The notes beneath the pieces are model-generated. The model worked only from the letters and a program-made list of their open reading frames with translations. It made no database searches and was not told the origin of the DNA. A DNA stretch of 64,000 nt from Phenylobacterium sp. SCN 70-31 (GTDB lineage Bacteria > Pseudomonadota > Alphaproteobacteria > Caulobacterales > Caulobacteraceae), in assembly GCF_001724605.1 (NCBI RefSeq), contig NZ_MEEX01000009.1, positions 5,757 to 69,756 of the forward strand, given 5' to 3'. The position numbers and the translations under genes are program-made. Below are positions 15,507 through 23,863 of this stretch, one piece after another. The number at the start of each line of letters is the position of its first letter. Position 1 is the stretch's first letter.

Positions 15507-16577
15507 TTGACCCACCTGATCGTCGGCACGCCGTCCCCGGTCTTCGAGGCTGAGAGCCCGGTGAACCCGACCTTTGCGTTCTCCAGCCTGGGCGGGCGCT
15601 ACGTGCTGCTGGCGTTCGCGCGGGGCCCCGCGGCCGGACGCGAGGCGATGCACACGGCCATCCAGGCGAACCGATCGCTGTTCGACGACGACAGGATCGC
15701 GGCGTTCACGGTGCTGGAGGACCGCGCGGACTATGCGGCCCGGCGGGACGAGCGCGGCCTGCACTGGTTCTTCGACGGGGACGGGGCCATCGCGCGACTG
15801 TTCGGCGCGGAGGAGCCGCTGTGGGTGCTGATCGATCCGTCGCTGCGGATCCTGGCCTTCGGGGGACTGGACTGGACGCCGCGGCTGTTTTCGATCCTGC
15901 CCACGCTGCCCGCGCCCGACGCCCACGCCGGCGTGGAGATGATCGCGCCCGTGCTGATCGTGCCGCGGCTGCTGGAGCCGGACCTGTGCCAGCGGCTGAT
16001 CGCCTACTACGAAGCCGACGGGGGCAAGCCGTCGGGCACCATGCGCCAGGTCGAGGGCAAGACCGTCGGCGTGCTGAGCGACTTCAAGCGCCGGCGCGAC
16101 GCCCAGATCGAGGATGAGACCCTCCAGACCGAGATCCGCGCGCGGGTCCGCCACCGGTTGATGCCCGAGATCGAAAAGGCGTTCCAGTTCAAGGTCACCC
16201 GGATCGAGCGCTACATCGTGGCCTGCTACGACGCCGAGACCGGAGGCTATTTCCGACCTCACCGCGACAACACCACCACGGGCACCGCACACCGGCAGTT
16301 CGCGGTCTCGATCAACCTGAACGACGACTTCGAGGGCGGCGACCTGCGCTTCCCCGAGTTCGGCTCCCGCACCTACCGCGCGCCGAAGGGCGGGGCGGTG
16401 GTGTTCTCCTGCACGCTCCTGCACGAAGCGACCCCCGTCACCCGGGGGACGCGCTACGCCACCCTGCCGTTCCTCTACGACGAGGCCGGCAAGGCCATCC
16501 GCGACGCCAACCTCCACACCCTCGTCGCCCGACCTCCGCAACAACCCGAACCCCAGCCCCAGGAGGCTACCGCTTGA
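15507..16577 (+). CDS. 2OG-Fe(II) oxygenase with N-terminal peroxiredoxin-like domain
   Basis: A 356-residue two-domain protein starting at TTG, the only start upstream of the conserved N terminus (the next in-frame stop is 36 nt upstream). Residues 5-135 resemble a thioredoxin/AhpC fold (PSPVFEAESP, GRYVLLAFARG, LWVLIDPSLRI) but contain no cysteine, so there is no peroxidase site. Residues 150-325 form a prolyl-4-hydroxylase-type dioxygenase: iron ligands His252 and Asp254 (FRPHRDN) and His306 (LLHEATPV), and a 2OG-binding Arg in TRGTRYATL. Substrate unknown, probably a protein or peptide. The gene overlaps the lipoprotein gene downstream by 4 nt. Confidence 0.85.
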   Translation: MTHLIVGTPSPVFEAESPVNPTFAFSSLGGRYVLLAFARGPAAGREAMHTAIQANRSLFDDDRIAAFTVLEDRADYAARRDERGLHWFFDGDGAIARLFGAEEPLWVLIDPSLRILAFGGLDWTPRLFSILPTLPAPDAHAGVEMIAPVLIVPRLLEPDLCQRLIAYYEADGGKPSGTMRQVEGKTVGVLSDFKRRRDAQIEDETLQTEIRARVRHRLMPEIEKAFQFKVTRIERYIVACYDAETGGYFRPHRDNTTTGTAHRQFAVSINLNDDFEGGDLRFPEFGSRTYRAPKGGAVVFSCTLLHEATPVTRGTRYATLPFLYDEAGKAIRDANLHTLVARPPQQPEPQPQEATA

Positions 16578-17104
16578 GATCCTTCGCCATCCTCGCCGCC
16601 AGCGCCGCGGTCCTGTCCCTGGGCGCCTGCGCGACCAAGACCAAGCCGGAAGCGCCGGCGCCTGTCGAGGCTCCGCCGCCGCCGCCGCCCGCCGAGGCCC
16701 CGGCGCCGCCACCGCCCGCGGCGGGCTACGCCCCCGGCTCCCAGGCCGACCTGGCCGCGAACGCCGGCGACCGGGTGTTCTTCGGCTTCGACCGCTACGA
16801 CGTGGACGGGCAAGCCCGTGCGACGCTGACGCAGCAGGCCGCCTGGCTGGCCCGCTATCCGGACGTGCGCGTGCGCATCGCCGGCCACGCGGACGAGCGC
16901 GGCACGCGGGAATACAATCTGGCCCTGGGCGCCCGCCGGGCCGGCGCCGTCCGCGCCGCCCTGATCGGGCAGGGCGTGGCGGCCGGCCGGATCGAGACCA
17001 TCTCTTACGGCAAGGAGCGTCCGCTCGACGCCGAGTCGACCGAGGCGGCCTGGGCCCGGAACCGCAACGGCCACACGGTGGTGATCGGGTTCGGCGAGCC
17101 GTAG
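16574..17104 (+). CDS. Pal/OmpA-family peptidoglycan-associated lipoprotein
   Basis: A 176-residue lipoprotein starting at TTG, with AGGAGG (16561-16566) 7 nt upstream. The signal peptide ends in the lipobox LSLGAC (Cys19). A Pro-rich spacer (about 25-52) is followed by an OmpA C-terminal domain (about 65-176): VFFGFDRYDVDG, then GHADERGTREYNLALGARRA, whose Asp and Arg bind diaminopimelate. It is anchored in the outer membrane and binds peptidoglycan. It is coupled to the upstream oxygenase by a TTGA overlap. No tolQRAB genes lie nearby, so it may be a Pal paralogue rather than the tol-pal one. Confidence 0.88.
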   Translation: MRSFAILAASAAVLSLGACATKTKPEAPAPVEAPPPPPPAEAPAPPPPAAGYAPGSQADLAANAGDRVFFGFDRYDVDGQARATLTQQAAWLARYPDVRVRIAGHADERGTREYNLALGARRAGAVRAALIGQGVAAGRIETISYGKERPLDAESTEAAWARNRNGHTVVIGFGEP

Positions 17105-17322
17105 CACCGGCGGGAATCGCCCGCTCCGCAGCGCGCGGGGCGGGCCTCGAGAACATGTGGCGCACGTCCGGTTCCGGGCGTGCGCCTTCGTGCGTGCGTG
17201 TTACGTCCGGACCGTGGTTCCGGCCGCGGCGCGCTTGCGGCGCAGGCCGGCGTGCGGGTCGGCCGCCGGGTTCCATCGTTCGGATTTTCCGCTCGGATTT
17301 TCGGGGATTTCGCCGCCGGACG

Positions 17323-17399
<77 letters not shown>

Positions 17400-17429
17400 G
17401 CAGGGCCGTCCGGCGCTGCGAAGGCGGCC

Positions 17430-17458
17430 CTCATATGGGGCTGTCGGAATCGTGTCAA
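17430..17458 (-). promoter_or_regulatory. Sigma-70 promoter of tRNA-Asp
   Basis: On the minus strand, a perfect -35 TTGACA (complement of 17453-17458) and -10 TATGAG (complement of 17430-17435) are separated by 17 nt. Transcription would start near 17423, about 24 nt before the tRNA 5' end. Confidence 0.65.
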
Positions 17459-17501
17459 CGACTGAGTGCCGGCCGGGCGCTCCGCCACACGGAAATGCGA
17501 T

Positions 17502-18416
17502 CTAGCCGCTCCGGCGGACCGCCTGGGGCGGTGGCACCTTGGCGGCCTCCTCGATCAGCCAGGCGCGAAACGCCACGACGGCGGGCCGCTGCGGGCCGGC
17601 CGGCGTGAGGAACCAGAAGCGCGACGGGGTGGGGGCGAATCCCAGGGGGGCGGCGAGACGGCCGGCGGCGACGTCGGCGGCCACATAGACCCAGGGCGTC
17701 AGGCCCACGCCCAGGCCGGCGGCCGCGGCCTCGAGCGTGTAGAAGATATGCTCGAACTCCTGGCTGTCGGGCGGCTCGGGCAGGGTGATCCCCGAGTGCG
17801 CCTCCCACTCGGCCCAGGCGGTCTGGCGCGACCCCGTGGTGAGCCGGGTGAGGCCTTCCAGCCCCGTCGGCCCGTCGCCGAGCAGGGCAGGGGCCACCAC
17901 CGGACCGTGGAAGTTCTCCAGGAACGCGGCGGCCTCGGCGCCGACGATCGGGGCGGTCTCGTTGACGCGGATGGCGGCGTCGAAGCGGTCGCGGGCGAAG
18001 TCCACCGGCGCATAGGACTCGGTGACCTTGACCCGCACCGTGGGGTGGCGGGCGTGGAAGGCCGGCAGGCGCGGGATCAGCCAGCGGATGGCCAGCGTGC
18101 CCACGCACGACAGGCGCAGCTCGACATGCGTGTCGGCCCGGAGGTCGGCGATGGCCGCCTCGACCTGGCCGAACGCGCCCGAGAGCGCGGCGGCCAGGCG
18201 CGCGCCGGCCTCGGTGAGCCGCAGGCGGTGGCGCGGGCCTTCGGTGAGGTCGAGGCCCAGGGTGGCCTCCAGGCTGCGGATTTGACGGCTGACGGCGCCG
18301 TGGGTGACGCAGAGCTCGTCGGCGGCCAGGGTCATCTGGCCCCGGCGGGCGAAGACCTCGAAGGCCCTGAGCGCGGTCAGGGACGGGAGCGGGCGCCTCT
18401 CGGTCCGGACGGTCAC
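17502..18416 (-). CDS. LysR-family transcriptional regulator (GcvA-like)
   Basis: A 304-residue regulator. The N-terminal winged HTH (about 12-70) reads PSLTALRAFEVFARRGQ, ADELCVTHGAVSRQIRSLE, the typical GcvA/AmpR-like pattern. The effector domain follows (about 95-300, with ELRLSCVGTLAIRWLIPRL). It is divergent from a cytochrome P450 gene, with 77 nt between the starts and a T-N11-A palindrome in the middle. It probably controls the P450 and itself; effector unknown. Confidence 0.92.
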   Translation of the reverse strand: MTVRTERRPLPSLTALRAFEVFARRGQMTLAADELCVTHGAVSRQIRSLEATLGLDLTEGPRHRLRLTEAGARLAAALSGAFGQVEAAIADLRADTHVELRLSCVGTLAIRWLIPRLPAFHARHPTVRVKVTESYAPVDFARDRFDAAIRVNETAPIVGAEAAAFLENFHGPVVAPALLGDGPTGLEGLTRLTTGSRQTAWAEWEAHSGITLPEPPDSQEFEHIFYTLEAAAAGLGVGLTPWVYVAADVAAGRLAAPLGFAPTPSRFWFLTPAGPQRPAVVAFRAWLIEEAAKVPPPQAVRRSG

Positions 18417-18431
18417 CAGCGATGGCCTCCC

Positions 18432-18448
18432 TGTGACTTCAGCTCACA
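18432..18448. promoter_or_regulatory. LysR-type T-N11-A palindromic operator candidate
   Basis: TGTGACTTCAGCTCACA has 5-nt perfect arms (TGTGA/TCACA) and an internal T-N11-A core, the usual LysR binding pattern. It lies between the divergent LysR and P450 starts, 16 nt from the LysR start codon. Confidence 0.6.
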
Positions 18449-18493
18449 AGAAGACCGCGGTTATATCGTTTTGCGGATCGCGGCAATCCGCCG

Positions 18494-19918
18494 ATGGTCC
18501 GGGACGTCGAACGCGAGATCTTCCCGCCCATGCCCGACGTCGCCGCCGCCGCAATCGCCCTCCCCACCCCGCGATTCCGGCCCCCGGCGCCGGAGCCGCT
18601 CGAGCGCGATCCCGGTGTGATGATGCTGTTCAACCCGCGCATGACGCGCAATCCGTTGACGGCGATCCCCCGGGAAGCGTTCGAGCGGCCGTACCGGAAG
18701 GCGCGCTTCCTCCACCTGACCTATCACGGCGTCTACGAGCCCGACGCGATCAAGCGCGTCCTGCTGGACCGGGCCGACGTCTATGTGCGGCCCGAACTGG
18801 TGCGGCGAATCCTGCGCCCCCTGCTGGGCGACAGCCTGCTGAGCGCCAACGGCGAGGACTGGCGGCGCCAGCGGCGGCTGATGGCGCCGGCGTTCGCGCC
18901 GTCGGCGGTGGGCGGCGCCGCCCCGCAGATCGACGCGGCGGCGGGCCGGAGCTGCGCGCGGATGGCGGACGGCGGCGGGACGGTCGACGTGGCCGTCGAG
19001 GCCACCCGGGCGACTCTGGAGATCATCGACGCCACGCTGTTCTCGGGCGCCAGCGGGATGCCGTTCGAGGACACCGCCGACGACGTTCGCGACCTGCTGG
19101 CGGGCGGCGGCGAGCTGCGGCTGTCGCAGGTGTTCGGCCTCCAGGCGCTGGACTGGGGCGCCGCCCAGCGGCGCGGGCGTCGCGCGCAGACGCGGCTGAG
19201 ATCGCGGATGGCCGCGATGATCCGTGCGCGGGCCGAGGCCGACGATGCGCCCGACGACTTCGTCACCCGGATGCTGCGGGCGTTCCTGGCCGAACACCCG
19301 CGCGAGACGGCCGAGCGCCTGACGCTGGACAACGCCATGACGTTCTTCGTCGCCGGCCACGAGACGACGGCGAACGGCCTGGCCTGGGCGCTGTACCTGC
19401 TGAGCCGCGACCCGCAGGCCCAGGCCTGGGCGCGGGACGAGGCGTTCGAGGCGTGGCGCGGGGGCGACCCCGCCGCCGTGGCCGACCGCCTGATGTACCT
19501 GCGCATGGTCTGGGACGAGACGCTCCGGCTGTATCCGCCGGTGCTGCGGATCGACCGGCAGGCCACCGAGGACGACGAACTGTGCGGCGAGCCGGTGAAG
19601 GCCGGCGACATGGTCACGATCTGGCCCTGGGTGCTGCACCGGCACCGGCGGCTGTGGGACGAGCCGGACGCGTTCAACCCTGAGAACTTCGACCCCGAGG
19701 CGCGGGCCGGACGCCATCGCTACCAGTACCTGCCGTTCGGGGCGGGGCCGCGGATCTGCATCGGCATGGGGCTGGCCAACACCGAGGCGCTGATCCTGCT
19801 GTCGCGGTGGCTGACGGCGTTCCGTTTCGAGCCCGCGGGCGGCGCCGAACCCTGGCCCCGGGCCGACATCGCGCTGCGGGCCGACGGTGGAATTCCGCTC
19901 AGGGTCAGCCGTCTCTGA
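18494..19918 (+). CDS. Cytochrome P450 monooxygenase
   Basis: A 474-residue P450. The I-helix oxygen-binding motif is AGHETT (287-292), the K-helix is ETLR (342-345), and the haem loop is FGAGPRICIG with thiolate ligand Cys422. Around 130 the C-helix WRRQRRLM is present. It is a soluble-looking class I enzyme needing a ferredoxin and reductase not encoded nearby. The start may be ATG 18494 or ATG 18530; neither has a strong ribosome-binding site. Likely regulated by the divergent LysR protein. Substrate unknown. Confidence 0.93.
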   Translation: MVRDVEREIFPPMPDVAAAAIALPTPRFRPPAPEPLERDPGVMMLFNPRMTRNPLTAIPREAFERPYRKARFLHLTYHGVYEPDAIKRVLLDRADVYVRPELVRRILRPLLGDSLLSANGEDWRRQRRLMAPAFAPSAVGGAAPQIDAAAGRSCARMADGGGTVDVAVEATRATLEIIDATLFSGASGMPFEDTADDVRDLLAGGGELRLSQVFGLQALDWGAAQRRGRRAQTRLRSRMAAMIRARAEADDAPDDFVTRMLRAFLAEHPRETAERLTLDNAMTFFVAGHETTANGLAWALYLLSRDPQAQAWARDEAFEAWRGGDPAAVADRLMYLRMVWDETLRLYPPVLRIDRQATEDDELCGEPVKAGDMVTIWPWVLHRHRRLWDEPDAFNPENFDPEARAGRHRYQYLPFGAGPRICIGMGLANTEALILLSRWLTAFRFEPAGGAEPWPRADIALRADGGIPLRVSRL

Positions 19919-19937
19919 GAATGGTGTTCTCCGGTAG

Positions 19938-19954
19938 TTGCGAAGCGTTCGCAA
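19938..19954. promoter_or_regulatory. Perfect 17-nt palindrome upstream of the nuo promoter
   Basis: TTGCGAAGCGTTCGCAA has two perfect 7-nt arms around GCG. It begins 20 nt after the P450 stop and ends about 97 nt before nuoA. No T-run follows, so a transcription-factor site is at least as likely as a terminator. Confidence 0.5.
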
Positions 19955-19994
19955 GTATTCGGAACCGCGTCATTTCGCGTCGCACAAGGGCTGT

Positions 19995-20022
19995 TTGAAA
20001 CCCCGGGATGATCGGTCTAGAA
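19995..20022 (+). promoter_or_regulatory. Putative sigma-70 promoter of the nuo operon
   Basis: TTGAAA (19995-20000) and CTAGAA (20017-20022) lie 16 nt apart (an alternative -10 is TCTAGA one base earlier). Predicted transcription start near 20029 gives a leader of about 20 nt carrying the GGAGA site (20042-20046) ahead of nuoA. Confidence 0.45.
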
Positions 20023-20050
20023 GGGCGCCGCGACTCCCGCCGGAGACTCC

Positions 20051-20428
20051 ATGGAAGCCTATCTGACAGAGTACCTGCCCATCGTGATCTTTCTCGGGAT
20101 CGCGGCGGCGCTGGGCGTCATCTTCATCGTCGCGGCCCTGGTGCTCGCGCCCAAGGCGCCGGACCCGGAGAAGCTGTCGTCGTACGAGTGCGGCTTCAAC
20201 GCCTTCGACGATGCGCGGATGAAGTTCGACGTCCGGTTCTACCTGGTGTCGATCCTGTTCATCATCTTCGACCTCGAGGTGGCGTTCCTGTTCCCCTGGG
20301 CGGTGTCGCTGATGAAGCTGCCGGCGGAGACGGCGCAGTTCGCCTTCTGGTCGATGATGACCTTCCTGGGCGTGCTGACGGTGGGCTTCATCTACGAGTG
20401 GAAGAAGGGAGCGCTGGAATGGGAGTGA
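20051..20428 (+). CDS. nuoA: NADH-quinone oxidoreductase subunit A
   Basis: A 125-residue membrane subunit of respiratory complex I with three hydrophobic helices. The conserved loop between helices 1 and 2 reads [34 protein letters not shown], quoted here in two parts: [10 protein letters not shown] and the following [11 protein letters not shown] acidic segment. GGAGA lies 5 nt upstream of the ATG. The stop overlaps the nuoB start by 10 nt. It helps form the junction between the membrane arm and the quinone-binding site. Confidence 0.97.
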   Translation: MEAYLTEYLPIVIFLGIAAALGVIFIVAALVLAPKAPDPEKLSSYECGFNAFDDARMKFDVRFYLVSILFIIFDLEVAFLFPWAVSLMKLPAETAQFAFWSMMTFLGVLTVGFIYEWKKGALEWE

Positions 20429-20979
20429 TCGTTCCGGCCAATTCGGCGGGCCGCAGCACCGTCGAGGGCTATGACCCCAAGCTCCACGATCCGTTCTTCG
20501 ACGGCGTCTCGCAGCGGCTGGCCGACAAGGGCTTCGTGACCGCCAGCGTGGACGACCTCATCACCTGGGCCCGCACAGGCTCGCTGATGTGGATGACGTT
20601 CGGCCTGGCGTGCTGCGCCGTCGAGATGATGCAGGCGTCGATGCCGCGCTACGACCTGGAGCGGTACGGCTTCGCGCCGCGCGCCAGCCCGCGCCAGAGC
20701 GACGTGATGATCGTGGCCGGCACGCTGGTGAACAAGATGGCTCCGGCGCTGCGCAAGGTCTACGACCAGATGCCCGAGCCGCGGTACGTGATCTCGATGG
20801 GCTCGTGCGCCAACGGCGGCGGCTACTACTATTTCAGCTATTCGACGGTACGCGGCTGCGACCGCGTGGTGCCGGTGGACGTCTATGTGCCCGGGTGCCC
20901 GCCGACCGCCGAGGCGCTGGTCTACGGCGTGCTGCAACTTCAGAAGAAGATCCGCCGCACGGGGACGATCGTCCGATGA
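20419..20979 (+). CDS. nuoB: NADH-quinone oxidoreductase subunit B
   Basis: A 186-residue peripheral subunit that binds the terminal [4Fe-4S] cluster N2. The ligand cysteines are Cys65/Cys66 (ACCAVEMM), Cys130 (GSCANGGG) and Cys160 (VPGCPPT), all present. It passes electrons to ubiquinone. The start overlaps nuoA by 10 nt, and its stop overlaps nuoC in an ATGA. Confidence 0.98.
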   Translation: MGVIVPANSAGRSTVEGYDPKLHDPFFDGVSQRLADKGFVTASVDDLITWARTGSLMWMTFGLACCAVEMMQASMPRYDLERYGFAPRASPRQSDVMIVAGTLVNKMAPALRKVYDQMPEPRYVISMGSCANGGGYYYFSYSTVRGCDRVVPVDVYVPGCPPTAEALVYGVLQLQKKIRRTGTIVR

Positions 20980-21608
20980 GCTGGCCGATGACCTCAGCCG
21001 AGCTGGAGGCGCTGGGCCAGGAGATCCTGGCGGGCGCGCCGGGCGTCATCACCGGCGCCGAGGTCGCGTTCGGCGAACTGACGCTGACCGCTCCCGCGGC
21101 GACCATCGTCGAGGCGTTGACCTACCTGCGCGATGGGCAGGGCTTCCACCAGCTCATCGACCTGTCGGGCGTGGACTATCCCGAGCGGGCGAAGCGGTTC
21201 GACGTGGTCTACCACCTGCTGTCGATGACGAAGAACCGGCGGGTCCGGATCAAGGTGCAGACCGACGAGGACACCGCCGTCCCGTCGGCCGTTCCGGTGT
21301 TCCCGGCGGCCAACTGGTACGAGCGCGAGACGTTCGACATGTACGGCGTGTTCTTCGACGGACACCCGGACCTGCGGCGGATCCTGACCGACTACGGCTT
21401 CCACGGCCATCCGCTGCGGAAGGACTTCCCGATGACCGGCTATGTCGAGGTCCGCTACGACGAGGAGCTGAAGCGGGTGGTCTACGAGCCCGTGAAGTCG
21501 GTCGAATGGCGCAACTGGGACTTCCTGTCGCCGTGGGAGGGCGCCGAGCGCGGGTTCGCCGCGATCCTGCCCGGCGACGAGAAGACCGCCGAAGAAGGCG
21601 CGAAGTGA
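20976..21608 (+). CDS. nuoC: NADH-quinone oxidoreductase subunit C
   Basis: A 210-residue hydrophilic subunit (30-kDa family). The signature is [13 protein letters not shown] followed by [11 protein letters not shown] and PLRKDFP. It has no cofactor and supports the interface with NuoD. It is separate from nuoD here, unlike the fused NuoCD of enterobacteria. It overlaps nuoB (ATGA) and nuoD (TGATG). Confidence 0.98.
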   Translation: MSWPMTSAELEALGQEILAGAPGVITGAEVAFGELTLTAPAATIVEALTYLRDGQGFHQLIDLSGVDYPERAKRFDVVYHLLSMTKNRRVRIKVQTDEDTAVPSAVPVFPAANWYERETFDMYGVFFDGHPDLRRILTDYGFHGHPLRKDFPMTGYVEVRYDEELKRVVYEPVKSVEWRNWDFLSPWEGAERGFAAILPGDEKTAEEGAK

Positions 21609-22837
21609 TGGCCGAGACCGCGATCACACCGGCGGCCCCATCCTCCCTGGCGGAGGGCGAGACCCCGGTCCGCAAGTTCAACATCAATTTCGGCCCGCAG
21701 CACCCGGCGGCGCACGGCGTGCTGCGCCTGGTGCTGGAGCTGGACGGCGAGGTGGTGGAGCGGGTGGACCCGCACATCGGCCTGCTGCACCGCGGCACCG
21801 AGAAGCTGATGGAGGCCAGGCCCTATCAGCAGACGATCCCGTACATGGACCGCCTCGACTACGTGGCGCCCATGAACCAGGAGCACGCCTACTGCCTGGC
21901 GATCGAGAAGCTGCTGGGCGTCGAGGTTCCGTACCGCGGTCTCCTGATCCGCACGCTGTACGACGAGATCGGCCGCATCCTGAACCATCTGCTGAACGTG
22001 ACGACCCAGGCCATGGACGTCGGCGCCCTGACGCCGCCGCTCTGGGGCTTCGAGGAGCGCGAAAAGCTGATGATCTTCTACGAGCGTGCGTCGGGCGCCC
22101 GGATGCACGCCAACTACTATCGCGTGGGCGGCGTGCGGCAGGATCTGCCCGAGGCGCTGATCCGCGACATCGACGACTGGTGCGACCACTTCCCGAAGAT
22201 CTGCGACGACATCGAGACGCTGATCACCGACAACCGCATCTTCAAGCAGCGCAACGTCGACATCGGCGTGGTGACGCGGCAGGAGGCGATCGAGCATTCG
22301 TTCTCGGGCGTGATGGTGCGCGGCTCGGGCATCGCGTGGGACCTGCGCCGGGCGCAGCCCTATGCGGCCTACGACGAGATGGAGTTCGACGTCCCGCTGG
22401 GCGTGAACGGCGACTGCTACGACCGCTACCTCTGCCGGATGCAGGAGATGCGGGAGTCGACGAAGATCATGAAGCAGTGCTGCGAGCGCCTACTGAAGTC
22501 GCCGGGGCCGGTGCTGACCGAGGACAACAAGATCGGCGCGCCGCGCCGGGGCGAGATGAAGCGCTCGATGGAAGCGCTGATCCACCACTTCAAGATCTTC
22601 ACCGAGGGCTACCGGACGCCGCCGGGCGAGGTGTACGCCGCCGTCGAGGCGCCCAAGGGCGAGTTCGGGGTGTTCCTGGTCTCGAACGGCACGAACAAGC
22701 CGTACCGGGCCAAGCTGCGCGCGCCGGGCTATCCGCACCTCCAGGCGATGGACTGGATGAACCGCGGCCACATGCTGGCGGACGTCTCGGCCATCCTGGG
22801 CTCGCTGGACATCGTGTTCGGGGAGATCGACCGGTGA
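21608..22837 (+). CDS. nuoD: NADH-quinone oxidoreductase subunit D
   Basis: A 409-residue 49-kDa-type subunit forming the ubiquinone pocket with NuoB. Conserved stretches include [14 protein letters not shown] and [14 protein letters not shown] near the N terminus and the C-terminal [13 protein letters not shown]. The start lies in a TGATG with nuoC. Its stop overlaps the GTG of the following NTF2-like gene (GTGA). Confidence 0.98.
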   Translation: MAETAITPAAPSSLAEGETPVRKFNINFGPQHPAAHGVLRLVLELDGEVVERVDPHIGLLHRGTEKLMEARPYQQTIPYMDRLDYVAPMNQEHAYCLAIEKLLGVEVPYRGLLIRTLYDEIGRILNHLLNVTTQAMDVGALTPPLWGFEEREKLMIFYERASGARMHANYYRVGGVRQDLPEALIRDIDDWCDHFPKICDDIETLITDNRIFKQRNVDIGVVTRQEAIEHSFSGVMVRGSGIAWDLRRAQPYAAYDEMEFDVPLGVNGDCYDRYLCRMQEMRESTKIMKQCCERLLKSPGPVLTEDNKIGAPRRGEMKRSMEALIHHFKIFTEGYRTPPGEVYAAVEAPKGEFGVFLVSNGTNKPYRAKLRAPGYPHLQAMDWMNRGHMLADVSAILGSLDIVFGEIDR

Positions 22838-23184
22838 GTGCGACCACGACCCTTCAGCCCCTCGACGTGATCCAGGGGCAGCTCGACGCCTACAACCGCC
22901 AGGACCTGGACGCGCACTGCGCGTTCTTCGCCGACGACGTGGTGGTGGCCGACCTGAACGGCGCCGTCACGATCCAGGGCGCCCAGGCCTATCGGGCGAA
23001 GTACACGCAGGTCTTCGCCGACTTCCCCCGGAACCGGGCCGAACTGGTCAACCGGATCCAGGTCGGGAACACCGTGATCGACCACGAGCGCGTCTTCCGC
23101 CAGGGCGAAGGCGAGAGCTTCGAGGTCATCGCCATCTACACCCTCGCCGGCGGCCGGATCGCCCGCGTGGACTTCGCGAAGTGA
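22834..23184 (+). CDS. NTF2/SnoaL-like protein inserted between nuoD and nuoE
   Basis: A 116-residue protein of the NTF2/SnoaL fold: an N-terminal helix with [20 protein letters not shown], a strand with VVVADLNG, helix [15 protein letters not shown], then C-terminal strands ([19 protein letters not shown]). Such proteins bind or modify small ligands or are steroid-isomerase-like. It starts with GTG overlapping the nuoD stop (GTGA) and has GGGGAG upstream, so it is clearly part of the nuo mRNA. It is not a known complex I subunit. Ligand unknown. Confidence 0.85.
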   Translation: MSATTTLQPLDVIQGQLDAYNRQDLDAHCAFFADDVVVADLNGAVTIQGAQAYRAKYTQVFADFPRNRAELVNRIQVGNTVIDHERVFRQGEGESFEVIAIYTLAGGRIARVDFAK

Positions 23185-23191
23185 GGCCGGC

Positions 23192-23863
23192 TTGAGCGTC
23201 CGCAGGCTTTCCCCGAACCAACCCGCCAGCTTCGCCTTCAAACCGGCGACGCTGAAGGCCGCCCAGGGCTGGATGGCGAACTTCCCGCCCGGCAAGCAGC
23301 AGTCGGCCGTGGTGCCGGTGCTGTGGCTGGTCCAGAAGCAGGACGGCTGGATCAGCGAGCCGGCGATCCGGGCCGTGGCCGAGCTGTTGGGCATGCCGGT
23401 GATCCGGGTGCTGGAGGTGGCGACCTTCTACACCATGTTCATGCTGGAGCCGGTGGGCACGCATGCGCTGGTGCAGGTGTGCGGCACCACGCCGTGCCAG
23501 AGCCGTGGCGCCGAGGCGCTGATGGCGGTCTGCAAGCGCCGCATCGGCCCGCAGAACCACAAGAGCGCCGACGGCAAGTTCTACTGGCAGGAAGTGGAGT
23601 GCCTGGGCGCGTGCTCGAACGCCCCGATGGCGGCCATCAACGACTACTACTACGAGGACCTCACGCCCGAGAGCCTCGAGGCGCTGCTGGACGACTTCGC
23701 GGCCGGCAAGACGCCCAAGCCGGGCTCGGCGATCGGCCGCCAGGGGGCCGCGCCCCAAGGCGGGCCGACCACGCTGACCGATCCCAAGCTCTACGACGGG
23801 TCGCTGGGCAAGAAGATCAAGATTCCGCACCTGCCGCCCAAGGCCAAGAAGGAGACGGCGTGA
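23192..23863 (+). CDS. nuoE: NADH-quinone oxidoreductase subunit E
   Basis: A 223-residue 24-kDa-type subunit binding the [2Fe-2S] cluster N1a through Cys97, Cys102, Cys137 and Cys141 (VCGTTPC and ECLGAC). It begins at TTG; MSVRRL then matches the usual N terminus. The C terminus is longer than in many homologues, with a flexible tail after residue 165 ending in a Lys-rich stretch. Its TGA overlaps the nuoF ATG. Confidence 0.96.
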   Translation: MSVRRLSPNQPASFAFKPATLKAAQGWMANFPPGKQQSAVVPVLWLVQKQDGWISEPAIRAVAELLGMPVIRVLEVATFYTMFMLEPVGTHALVQVCGTTPCQSRGAEALMAVCKRRIGPQNHKSADGKFYWQEVECLGACSNAPMAAINDYYYEDLTPESLEALLDDFAAGKTPKPGSAIGRQGAAPQGGPTTLTDPKLYDGSLGKKIKIPHLPPKAKKETA

